Shown one piece after another: positions 8,962 through 16,568 of a stretch of 64,000 nucleotides of DNA. The notes below the pieces were generated by a model that had not been told where the DNA came from, made no database searches, and saw only the letters and a list, made by a program, of their open reading frames with translations. A program made the translations under genes and the position numbers. The stretch is from Nostoc calcicola FACHB-3891 (GTDB lineage: Bacteria; Cyanobacteriota; Cyanobacteriia; Cyanobacteriales; Nostocaceae): NCBI RefSeq assembly GCF_014697355.1, contig NZ_JACJRQ010000014.1, positions 124,001 through 188,000 of the forward strand. The letters run 5' to 3'. Within the stretch, counting starts at the first letter, position 1, and each line of letters opens with the position of its first letter.

Positions 8962-9530
8962 TGCCATTAGTGCCTGACAATACTAGATTTAGCTTTGCAT
9001 TTCTCTGGGTTTTAGCTACTTTTGCTGGTTTTTTATTGAGTTTACTGTTAATAGAAGTCGGCGAAAAGCCGGATATTGGGGTAGTAGAAGCAGCTATCGG
9101 CGGATTTGCGATCGCACTTCCTCAAGGTTTTCTTCTCAAACAACCTATAGTTTGTATCAGGTGGATTTTGTCAAGTCTTTTGGGTTGGAGTATCATCACT
9201 GCCATCGGTATTGGTGGCTTGGGTTGGATTGTACCTAGCACTCAGTTTCTCCCCCAGAGAATTCTTCATGGCGCATTTTATGGAGGGCTTGGGGGTTTAG
9301 GGATTGGATTGACACAATGCTTGGCAATTTCTCAACCAGTCCCTGTGGTGTGGCGATGGATATTTCTCTCTTCGGCAAGTTGGGCGATCGCTATTCCTTT
9401 CGGTTCTGCTGTGGGGATCGTTTTACACCGCTTCACTCAGTTATTCTTAGGCGAAGTCATCGGATTAGCTATCACTTGGCTGCTAGTTGGTATCCTCACA
9501 GGAATCAATGCTCACAAATTGCGATCGTGA
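8961..9530 (+). CDS. Small integral membrane protein, unknown function
   Basis: About 189 residues, almost entirely hydrophobic with Gly-rich helices: FLWVLATFAGFLLSLLLIEV, AAIGGFAIALPQGFLL, LGWSIITAIGIGGLGWIV, GAFYGGLGGLGIGLTQCLAI, WAIAIPFGSAVGIVLH and GLAITWLLVGILTGI, about six membrane segments. The ATG at 8961 overlaps the stop of the GHL10 gene; an in-frame TTG lies just before it. The coupling suggests co-expression with the hydrolase. No family is recognised with confidence; the repeated GG motifs resemble the duplicated Gly-zipper membrane proteins of cyanobacteria. Confidence 0.75.
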   Translation: MPLVPDNTRFSFAFLWVLATFAGFLLSLLLIEVGEKPDIGVVEAAIGGFAIALPQGFLLKQPIVCIRWILSSLLGWSIITAIGIGGLGWIVPSTQFLPQRILHGAFYGGLGGLGIGLTQCLAISQPVPVVWRWIFLSSASWAIAIPFGSAVGIVLHRFTQLFLGEVIGLAITWLLVGILTGINAHKLRS

Positions 9531-9874
9531 GTTCCCATCCGATACCACCCAGAGAATTATTAAGAATTATAAATTTTCTTGATGTAATTTGATGATTGTA
9601 CCTAAGTATATGCAAAAATTCAGAAAAACTGTGCAAAATCAGTAATTTTTTCTAAACCTGCAAATGCATTTTCGCCTTCAAAGAGCAGGATTTGTTAAGC
9701 TGACTCCTATTAGCTTTTCTAAATTTCCGATCATCAGAAGTAGACAAAGATCCAAGTTTCGATGAGCAACGGCTGACAATACTTTGCATTAGGCGCCTAA
9801 CTGCATCTACTACAAGCATAAGAATTATAAGAGAGCGCCTAAAACAGTCAGCAATAACAGACAGGGACTCTCGC
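9531..9874. other. Intergenic region upstream of the GAF sensor
   Basis: Mostly AT-rich with no gene supported. The short paired units AGGCGCCTAA (about 9789) and AGCGCCTAAA (about 9834), with ATAAGAATTATAAGAG between them, may be part of the promoter region of the following sensor gene. Nothing else was identified. Confidence 0.4.
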
Positions 9875-12124
9875 ATGAATATCAATCCGACTGAATCAAC
9901 TATAGAGTTGACACAACTATCACCTCCTCAGATTCTCTTTGGCACAGAAGTAGATAAAAAAAGTAGTAGCGAGCAGTTTCTACTGAGTATGTACGATTCT
10001 GTTCAGGCATCAATATTTGTAGTGGATGTCCTAGAGGACGGGGACTTTCGATATCTAGCACTAAATCCCACTCACGAACGCTGGATAGGCATTCGTTCAG
10101 ACGATCTCCGAGGCAAAAAACCAGAGGATATTCTTTCGCCGATTGATGCTGCTAGGGTGCGTCAGCGTTATGCTGACTGTGTGCTATTTGGCAAAACTAT
10201 TTCCTACGAACAATGTTTGCAATTCCAGGGAATTCTAACGTGGTGGAGTACAACTTTGACTCCATTAAGGGATGCTAACTCTAGGATTTATCGACTGATT
10301 GGTACTAGTAGTAATATCACTCATATTAAGGAAGCAGAAAAAGGAGTTGAACTCCAGGCGCAAAGGGAGCAACTTTTAGAAGCGATCGCCGGACGAATTC
10401 ATCAATCCGTAGAATTAGAGACAATTCTGCATCAGACAACACAAGAACTACGACAGTTTTTAAAGAGCGATCGCGTGCTAATTTATCGCTTTGGTGCTGA
10501 TAGTAGTGGAGTAGTGATTGCCGAATCAACTGTTGCCAATAGCAATCCGTTGTTGGGGAAAAACATTACCGATCCCTGTTTGAGTAGCAAATATCGAGAA
10601 CACTATAGTCAGGGTTACATTCAAATTATTGAAGATATTCATACATCCGGATTACATCCTTGCCACATAGATCTCCTTGCCTCTTTGCAGGTAAGAGCCA
10701 ATCTAGTCGTGCCAATTTTCTTCAAGCAAGATGTGTGGGGGCTGTTAATTGCTCAGCATTGTCACCAACCGCGTCAATGGCAGCAAATGGAAACTGACTT
10801 GCTCAAGCAACTGGCAACTCAAATCGGCATTGCCGTGCAACAGGCAGAACTTCATCAGCAACTCAACGATTTCAAAGCCAAGATGGAGTCGCACAAACAA
10901 AAACACGTCAATCAGTTGCAGCAGGTGCGAAACTTTGAAGCCTTGGTGGGACGGATGACAGAACAAATCCGCGATAGTCTCGATGAAAGTCAGGTATTGC
11001 AGACAGTCACCCAGGAATTATTGCAGTTACTCAACCTCGATCGTTGCCAAATCGAGCTTTACAGCACCTGTCAAACCCAGGTAAATATTACTTACGAGTA
11101 CACCACCAACTTACCCCAGTGCTTGGGATTGACCAAACAAATTGCAGACCGTCTCGAAGTTTATCAGCCATTATTGCAAAAACAACCGTTGCAATTTTTA
11201 GAAATTGTACCTGGATGGCAGCCAAAATTGCTAGTTGTTGCCCAGATGGCTTGTCCAATTTTTGATACTCAAGGAATTTTAGGAAATATTTGGTTGACAA
11301 GACCAACACAAGAGGCCTTTGATGAATTTGAAGTTGAGCTAGTGCAGCAGATTGCCAATGAATGTGCGATCGCTATTCGCCAAGGACAACTTTATCAAAA
11401 AAACCAGGCGCAGGTAAAAGAATTAGAAAAACGCGATCGGCTAAAAAACGAATTTCTGAGAACCCTGTCCCAAGAACTGCGGACACCAATAACTAGCATC
11501 AGCCTCGCCGCCCAAACTCTCGAAAGTGTTCTGACACCAGAAGAAATATTAGAGATAGAAATAGTTCCGCAGCTTTTACAGATATTGCATAATGAATGTG
11601 CGCGAGAGAGCAAGTTAATTAACGACCTACTCACACTCACATCTCTAGAAACCGAACCAAATCCTCCAACTTTGATTGCCATTGACTTACAAAGCTGGCT
11701 TCATCCCATCATTGAAACTTTTCGAGATGTCACCAACTGCCAGCGCCAGCAGTTAAACCTAAGTATCGATCGCACACTCCCACTTTTAGAAACAGATATC
11801 ACAGACCTAGAGCGGATTGTCACCGAACTCCTCAACCATGCTTGCAAGTACACCCCAGCAGAGGAATCCATCACAGTTTCGGCTGAACTGACAGCCGACG
11901 CACTAGAGCTTAAAATTACCAATTCCGGAATCGAGCTTACCAGCAACGAACTCTCACGGATTTTTGAGCCTTTTTATCACCTTTCCAAACACGATCCTTG
12001 GAAACATAGCGGCACCGGACTAGAATTGGCATTAGTACAGAAAATGGTCAGACATTTAGGCGGTTCAATTTCTGTAGAGAGTGCAGCAGGTCAAACCAGC
12101 TTCACCGTCAAATTTCCGGTTTAA
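9875..12124 (+). CDS. PAS-GAF-GAF histidine-kinase-like sensor with bilin-type Cys and degenerate kinase motifs
   Basis: 749 residues. A PAS-like domain (about 35-155) precedes a phytochrome-type GAF (170-325) containing ITDPCLSSKY (Cys235, DXCF-like) and HPCHIDLL-VRANLVVPI (Cys263-His264), the position where cyanobacteriochromes bind a bilin. A second GAF spans about 355-505. The kinase region aligns with HisKA/HATPase, but the H-box reads LSQELRTPI (Gln533 where His is phosphorylated), the G1 motif is NSGIEL (Asn683 for Asp) and the G2 motif is GTGLELAL (Glu717 for Gly); the N-box is NHACKYT. Autophosphorylation is therefore unlikely, and a ligand- or light-sensing regulator without kinase activity is more plausible. 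No response regulator is adjacent. Confidence 0.85.
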   Translation: MNINPTESTIELTQLSPPQILFGTEVDKKSSSEQFLLSMYDSVQASIFVVDVLEDGDFRYLALNPTHERWIGIRSDDLRGKKPEDILSPIDAARVRQRYADCVLFGKTISYEQCLQFQGILTWWSTTLTPLRDANSRIYRLIGTSSNITHIKEAEKGVELQAQREQLLEAIAGRIHQSVELETILHQTTQELRQFLKSDRVLIYRFGADSSGVVIAESTVANSNPLLGKNITDPCLSSKYREHYSQGYIQIIEDIHTSGLHPCHIDLLASLQVRANLVVPIFFKQDVWGLLIAQHCHQPRQWQQMETDLLKQLATQIGIAVQQAELHQQLNDFKAKMESHKQKHVNQLQQVRNFEALVGRMTEQIRDSLDESQVLQTVTQELLQLLNLDRCQIELYSTCQTQVNITYEYTTNLPQCLGLTKQIADRLEVYQPLLQKQPLQFLEIVPGWQPKLLVVAQMACPIFDTQGILGNIWLTRPTQEAFDEFEVELVQQIANECAIAIRQGQLYQKNQAQVKELEKRDRLKNEFLRTLSQELRTPITSISLAAQTLESVLTPEEILEIEIVPQLLQILHNECARESKLINDLLTLTSLETEPNPPTLIAIDLQSWLHPIIETFRDVTNCQRQQLNLSIDRTLPLLETDITDLERIVTELLNHACKYTPAEESITVSAELTADALELKITNSGIELTSNELSRIFEPFYHLSKHDPWKHSGTGLELALVQKMVRHLGGSISVESAAGQTSFTVKFPV

Positions 12125-12169
12125 ATGGTTTTTTTGGCTATTGCACTGGCACATTTGTGAGAAGTTTGC

Positions 12170-12175
12170 TATAAT
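12170..12175 (+). promoter_or_regulatory. Probable -10 element of the tRNA-Lys gene
   Basis: A perfect TATAAT lies 12 bases before the mature tRNA 5' end, following the sensor-gene stop. No well-spaced -35 is obvious (TTGCAC at 12140 is too distant). Called from position and consensus. Confidence 0.55.
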
Positions 12176-12187
12176 AGTTATTCGTGT

Positions 12188-12259
12188 GGGTGACTAGCTC
12201 AACGGTAGAGCATCGGACTCTTAATCCGCTGGTTCTGAGTTCGAATCTCAGGTCACCCA
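12188..12259 (+). tRNA. tRNA-Lys (anticodon CUU)
   Basis: A 72-nt cloverleaf. Acceptor GGGTGAC pairs with GTCACCC; D arm is GCTC-AACGGTA-GAGC; anticodon loop CTCTTAA gives anticodon CTT at positions 34-36; T arm is CTGAG-TTCGAAT-CTCAG; discriminator is A, with no encoded CCA (next bases TCG). The anticodon stem TCGGA/TCCGC has a T-C apposition at its outer pair (27-43); the other four pairs are standard. It reads AAG. Confidence 0.93.
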
Positions 12260-12521
12260 TCGTCAAAATGTTCTAAATTAGCCCTCTCCTGAAAAACTTG
12301 TTCCTCAGAAGATGGGTAATTAGCAGTAAAATAAAAACTCACAATTACTCAGTAGTTACTTGTATTTAGTGATGATTGAGAGCTTCAGTCATCTGCAAAG
12401 GTAGCTATGTTGACTATAAAGTTTAAAATGCAATCAAGCTACTGAGATTTAAGACAGGAAATCACAGCAAAATCTCACAACCAAACATCAAAAAGCTTTC
12501 TTAATGTTTACATAAAACAAA

Positions 12522-12758
12522 GTGTTAAAAATTAGCGTTGAAGAAGCAGCACTTAATTTAAAACATCTCGTAGAGCAAGTAGCTAAAGGAGAAGAAGTTA
12601 TCTTGCTAAAGGAAAATCGAGTTGTAGCTCGTTTGGTTCCTCCGCAAAAAAAAGAACAGTGTCTAGCTAGGATGAAACAGTTCCGGAACGCGCTTGCTGT
12701 TAAGGGAGAACCTTTAAGTGTAACTATAATTAACGCCCGTATTGAGGAGCGCCATTGA
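12522..12758 (+). CDS. Phd/YefM-type antitoxin (VapB-like)
   Basis: A 78-residue antitoxin starting at GTG 12522: MLKISVEEAALNLKHLVEQVAKGEEVILLKENRVVARLVPP, the prevent-host-death fold (AxxNLxxLVEQVxxGEEVxLxxxxxPVARL pattern). The C-terminal segment (RFRNA-like ARMKQFRNALAVKGEP) would wrap the toxin. It is expected to bind its own promoter and neutralise the downstream PIN ribonuclease. Its stop overlaps the TTG start of the toxin, so the pair is translationally coupled. Confidence 0.88.
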   Translation: MLKISVEEAALNLKHLVEQVAKGEEVILLKENRVVARLVPPQKKEQCLARMKQFRNALAVKGEPLSVTIINARIEERH

Positions 12759-13177
12759 TTTATCTAGATACAAGTATTGTTGCTCCTTTATATTGGGTAG
12801 AGCCGTTAAGCGATAGAGTTGAGGAGCTAGTATTAAGTGAAACTGAGATTGGTTTAAGTCAATTAGTTGAGGTGGAATTTGTTTCTGCTTTATCCCGTCG
12901 GGTTAGGATGCGTGAAATATCTCAAGATGACGCAACAGCTATAGTCGAAAGGTTTCAAACTGATATAGATACTGGTTTTTATACTCGTATTACCCTTGAA
13001 GCAATTCACTACCACTTGGCGCGTGAGTGGATTAGTCGGTTTACAACATCGCTGCGTACACTTGATGCTTTGCATTTGGCTGTTGCATTCCAAAATAATA
13101 TTAAGTTGGTAACGGCGGATGCAGCTTTGGCTGCAAGCGCTCAGTTTTTGGGAGTTAACATTACTTTATTCCAGTAA
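12755..13177 (+). CDS. vapC: VapC-type PIN-domain ribonuclease toxin
   Basis: A 140-residue PIN-domain protein. MIYLDTSIV gives the first catalytic Asp (residue 5). SQLVEVEFVSAL supplies the conserved Glu, TLDALHLAVA the third acidic residue and LVTADAAL the last Asp. All are intact, unlike the other toxin at 5046-5435. The start is TTG at 12755, overlapping the antitoxin stop (ATTGA). As a family, VapC toxins cleave tRNA or rRNA when the antitoxin is degraded; the specific target cannot be read from sequence. Confidence 0.9.
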   Translation: MIYLDTSIVAPLYWVEPLSDRVEELVLSETEIGLSQLVEVEFVSALSRRVRMREISQDDATAIVERFQTDIDTGFYTRITLEAIHYHLAREWISRFTTSLRTLDALHLAVAFQNNIKLVTADAALAASAQFLGVNITLFQ

Positions 13178-13253
13178 ATTAATGTTTATTAATAGCGATC
13201 GCCATTACAAAAAGCTATCAGACAAAGTACACTAATTACACAACGATGATTGA

Positions 13254-13494
13254 TCATTGCGAGTGCAACGCTACTCCTACTAGTTGTCTAACTTGGGATT
13301 TCACCGCTTCAGGGACTTCCAAAAAATAAATTATCCCAAATTCTTTGTACGTTTTTCGGGTAGCACAGCTGTGCTACCCTACGACGGGATATTTTTTTAA
13401 TTGGAAGTCCCTCAACGATGGCATCGGCATAAATTTTGGCAGCATGAAGCAGTTCTTCTGGCGTGCCAGAACTTGGCATATTACTGACTGCCAA
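13254..13494 (-). pseudogene. Small ORF split by a 100-bp miniature element
   Basis: The minus strand reads LAVSNMPSSGTPEELLHAAKIYADAIVE, then runs into the element at 13312-13411. Beyond it the frame resumes EAVKSQVRQLVGVALHSQ and stops at 13254-13256. Removing the element plus one TCA copy rejoins the two halves exactly in frame (ADAIVEAVKSQVRQ). The 5' side also appears truncated: the frame is open back to about 13578 without a good start codon and passes a repeat end (GGGAATCGCTATA, 13545-13557). The protein family is not recognised. As it stands the ORF encodes a chimeric 61-residue tail. Confidence 0.7.
13312..13411. mobile_element. 100-bp miniature inverted-repeat element with TCA target duplication
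   Basis: Ends GGGACTTCC (13312-13320) and GGAAGTCCC (13403-13411) are perfect inverted repeats, extending imperfectly inward. The centre carries a perfect 22-bp palindrome GGGTAGCACAGCTGTGCTACCC (13358-13379). TCA flanks both sides (13309-13311 and 13412-13414). No coding capacity, so it must be mobilised in trans. Confidence 0.82.
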
Positions 13495-13575
13495 CTTAAT
13501 TAGCCGCAGTTGGGATTCAGTGATTAGGCGGACATGATATGAGTGGGAATCGCTATAAGATGCGTTTCCCTACTA

Positions 13576-14058
13576 TTAACTGTTAGTTGATGATACTTGC
13601 TGTTCTGCTACCGTCACCGCTTCATTTTGCGGAAACTTCGGGAAAAATTTTTGAGATATCCAGTCAGTAGAGATGTGAGACAGTAATCCCAGAGGACCGG
13701 CAAAGAAACACAAAGCTAGGGAATGAATTGTCCAAACACCTGTTTTTTGACCTGACAAATAAATCCAGCGACCAACAAATAAATCCATTACTAAATAATG
13801 AACCCAACCCGTTGCTGCAACTTTTTCATCTGCAAACAGTCGGGCAACATTCGCTAATTCCAGATTCGAGAAATCTTGGGCGTTTTCTGGCGTCACACTG
13901 TTGATAAACAAATACAGATATACTCCAGCTAATAGGACAAAAGGCAGATATGATGCCATGATTCGCTGTGTGACTTTCCAATTTGGCAATAAAATCATCA
14001 AAGTCCAAAAAGGCAAGACGAAAATATTGGCAATGTTAAATATTTGGGAAATGGTCAT
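13576..14058 (-). CDS. ABA4-like (DUF4281) membrane protein
   Basis: A 160-residue membrane protein with about four hydrophobic segments: IFNIANIFVLPFWTLMILLP, ASYLPFVLLAGVYLYLFI, GWVHYLVMDLFVGRWIYLS and SLALCFFAGPLGLLSHI. The HYLVMDLFVGRW and FFAGPLGLL motifs match the ABA4-like family, named after the plant protein required for neoxanthin formation. The cyanobacterial role, possibly in carotenoid modification, is not established. The start is ATG 14058. It lies just downstream of the COG0523 GTPase on the same strand, about 75 bp away. Confidence 0.85.
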   Translation of the reverse strand: MTISQIFNIANIFVLPFWTLMILLPNWKVTQRIMASYLPFVLLAGVYLYLFINSVTPENAQDFSNLELANVARLFADEKVAATGWVHYLVMDLFVGRWIYLSGQKTGVWTIHSLALCFFAGPLGLLSHISTDWISQKFFPKFPQNEAVTVAEQQVSSTNS

Positions 14059-14132
14059 AGTTTTGTGAAGTGGGGAGTGGGGAGATAGGGAGATGAAGGA
14101 GAATAATCAATGACCAATGACCAATGACAAAT

Positions 14133-15212
14133 TTATAAAGCTACGAGTTGGGATTCAATTTCTGAAGATTTCAAATCACGACCGATGAAAACTAAGCGGG
14201 TTTGTCTGGCTTCTTCGGGTTGCCAGGGGCGATCGTAAAATTTATCAAATCTGGTTCCCACACCTTGCATTACTAGACGCATGGATTTGTTTGGTACTGC
14301 CACAAAACCTTTGATGCGATAAATTTCTTGTTCTTGTGCCAAGGTTTGCAACTGCTGTTGCAGCTTTTCTGGGTCAAAGGCACGATCTAAAATTAAATTG
14401 GCTGAGGTAATTTCTTCGTCGTGTTCGTGGTCTTCTTCGGTGTCATGATGACTGGGGCGAGAATCTAGGTTGTCTTCGACTGCGGCTTGGAATCCTAATA
14501 ATATAGATGCATCGAGTCGAGAGCCATCGCTTTCCACAATCTTCACCACTCTGGGCAACTCTTGTTTAATTAATTCCTCGACTCTGGCTTTCGTTTCGGC
14601 GTCCACCAAGTCAGTTTTATTCAACACCACTAAATCTGCACAAGCAAGTTGGTCTTCAAACAGTTCTTGCAAAGGTGTTTCGTGTTCTATACTATCATCT
14701 GCTTGGCGTTGAAGTGCGATCGCCTCCGGATCGCTAGCAAATGTCCCCGCTGCTACTGCTGCACAATCAACTACGGTAATCACCGCATCCACGGTAGCTG
14801 CATTGCGAATTTCCTGCCAACGAAAAGCTTTTATCAAGGGTTTAGGTAAAGCTAAACCAGAGGTTTCAATCAAAATACAATCAATGCTATCCCGCCGCTT
14901 AATCAACTCTTGCATCGTCGGGTAAAACTCTTCCTGGACGGTACAGCATAAGCAGCCGTTAGTTAATTCAAAAATATTACTGTCGCCTTCACCGTCCTCA
15001 GGGCAAATTTGACATGATTTCAACAATTCGCCATCAATACCGAGTTCGCCAAATTCGTTGACCAAAACCGCAATACGGCGTCCTTGGTTGTTTTGTAGCA
15101 AGTGACGAATTAGGCTAGTTTTTCCACTACCTAAAAAGCCTGTGATTACTGTGACCGGAATTTTTGCAGCCATATTTTGCCTGATGTCTTCAGTATCATA
15201 AGTTTTACTCAT
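14133..15212 (-). CDS. COG0523 (CobW/G3E family) GTPase, probable metallochaperone
   Basis: G3E GTPase: Walker A GFLGSGKT follows the start, the metal-binding CxCC motif is present (NGCLCCTVQ), Walker B-like DCILIETSGLALP and guanine-specificity NKTD are present. A C-terminal CobW_C domain includes IYRIKGFVAV. A His/Asp/Glu-rich stretch (SHHDTEEDHEHDEE) between domains suggests Zn or another divalent metal as cargo. I start it at ATG 15212 (MSKTYDTED) or possibly 15173 (MAAKIPVTV). The frame is open to 15332, but that extension translates a purine-rich intergenic repeat. Family members deliver or insert metals (Zn, Co); the client is unknown. Confidence 0.88.
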   Translation of the reverse strand: MSKTYDTEDIRQNMAAKIPVTVITGFLGSGKTSLIRHLLQNNQGRRIAVLVNEFGELGIDGELLKSCQICPEDGEGDSNIFELTNGCLCCTVQEEFYPTMQELIKRRDSIDCILIETSGLALPKPLIKAFRWQEIRNAATVDAVITVVDCAAVAAGTFASDPEAIALQRQADDSIEHETPLQELFEDQLACADLVVLNKTDLVDAETKARVEELIKQELPRVVKIVESDGSRLDASILLGFQAAVEDNLDSRPSHHDTEEDHEHDEEITSANLILDRAFDPEKLQQQLQTLAQEQEIYRIKGFVAVPNKSMRLVMQGVGTRFDKFYDRPWQPEEARQTRLVFIGRDLKSSEIESQLVAL

Positions 15213-15427
15213 TGCAAACTTCAATACTGAAATGAACCTGAGTTTAAATATTGACTTAGCTATTGTAAACTGAAATTCTAGAGTAAAACTTACAATTCTT
15301 CCCCCCCACCTCCCCACCTCCCCACTCCCCATTTCTATTTTTTAAGAATCATTCTCTTTTTTGTGGCATAAATTTAGTGAATACGGGCGATATGTACATA
15401 GCAGCGTTGATCACTAGAGACTGACTT

Positions 15428-16396
15428 ATGAATAACTCCACCTATCAGCTAGAAGATTTCACCTTAACATTGCCGATTTCCCAAACAGCTCGCATAACTG
15501 CCCAACAATTTGCTAACCAGCAGCCAAATTCTCAAAAAGCAGAGCAAGTCCGGCTGAATACTCTAGCTGTATGGGTGGTGAATGACTATTTGCAGATGAT
15601 GGATATTCCGACCGATCTTGCAGCTGGTGACAGCTGGAACCCCATCATGCGCCTCTGCGGGAATGTAGCTGACTTAGAAGTGCCTTCAGTTGGTCGTCTT
15701 GAGTGTCGCCCCGTTCACCAACACCAGCAGATATGTTCCATTCCTCCAGAAACCTGGGAAGAACGGGTGGGTTATTTAGTGGTTGAATTCGATCGATCGC
15801 TCCAAGAAGCGAAGCTGTTGGGTTTTGTGCCTAGTGTCGCAAATGAAACACTACCTTTAAGACAACTGCAACCATTGGAAGCATTTATCGACCATATGGC
15901 ACACCTGCGGGAATCTCCACTCGCCTCATTGGTGAATTTGAGTCAGTGGTTTGCTGGTATATTTGAGACGGGCTGGCAAACTGTTGAATCTTTGTGGAAT
16001 CTGCCAGAACTCAGACCAGCTTATGCTTTTCGCAGTATTGAAACTGTGGAACTAAATGCTCTCAACCGACCAGAATCATTTACTAAACGTGCAAAACTGA
16101 TTGATTTGGGCATCCAAATTCTGAATCACCCGGTGATGTTGATTGTGGAAATTAGCCCAGAAAAGAATCAAGAAACGAGTATCCACCTCCAGTTGCACGC
16201 AACTGGTAGTCAACTTTACTTACCACCAGGAGTTCATCTCACCGTTCTAGATAGTTCGGGAGCAGTCTTTTTGGATGCTCAATCCAGAAAATCAGACAAT
16301 TACATTCAGTTACAGTTTCGTGGCGAACCCAGAGAAGAATTTAGCGTTAGGGTAGCATTGAATGGTACTAGTATTACCGAACATTTCCGGATTTAA
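15428..16396 (+). CDS. DUF1822 family protein
   Basis: A 322-residue soluble protein of a cyanobacterial family without known function. Recognised from the N-terminal block (LTLPISQTARITAQQFANQQ, then EQVRLNTLAVWVVNDYLQMM), the middle (WEERVGYLVVEFDRSLQEAKLLGF) and the C-terminal part (LQFRGEPREEFSVRVALNGTSITEHF). No signal peptide or membrane segment. It is the first gene of a same-strand trio with the CHAT-CHASE2 protein (172 bp gap) and a DUF928 protein. The ATG at 15428 fits the family. Confidence 0.85.
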   Translation: MNNSTYQLEDFTLTLPISQTARITAQQFANQQPNSQKAEQVRLNTLAVWVVNDYLQMMDIPTDLAAGDSWNPIMRLCGNVADLEVPSVGRLECRPVHQHQQICSIPPETWEERVGYLVVEFDRSLQEAKLLGFVPSVANETLPLRQLQPLEAFIDHMAHLRESPLASLVNLSQWFAGIFETGWQTVESLWNLPELRPAYAFRSIETVELNALNRPESFTKRAKLIDLGIQILNHPVMLIVEISPEKNQETSIHLQLHATGSQLYLPPGVHLTVLDSSGAVFLDAQSRKSDNYIQLQFRGEPREEFSVRVALNGTSITEHFRI

Positions 16397-16568
16397 AATA
16401 TCTAGCTATCTTCCCTCTTTGTCGGTAATTTATAAGTGGTAAATTAATTAATTAAAAATTTAAACCGGCTTTTTGGGATTTTCAAAAAAGTTCTGTACAC
16501 ACTTCTGAAAATTGTCATCAGACATTAGAGGTTTGTGAATTTGCACAGGAAGAGGGATAGCGACGGTC

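Noticed and set aside
9652-9885. 77-codon minus-strand frame upstream of the GAF sensor
   Set aside because: Composition is not protein-like, it overlaps the sensor start, and no Shine-Dalgarno precedes it.
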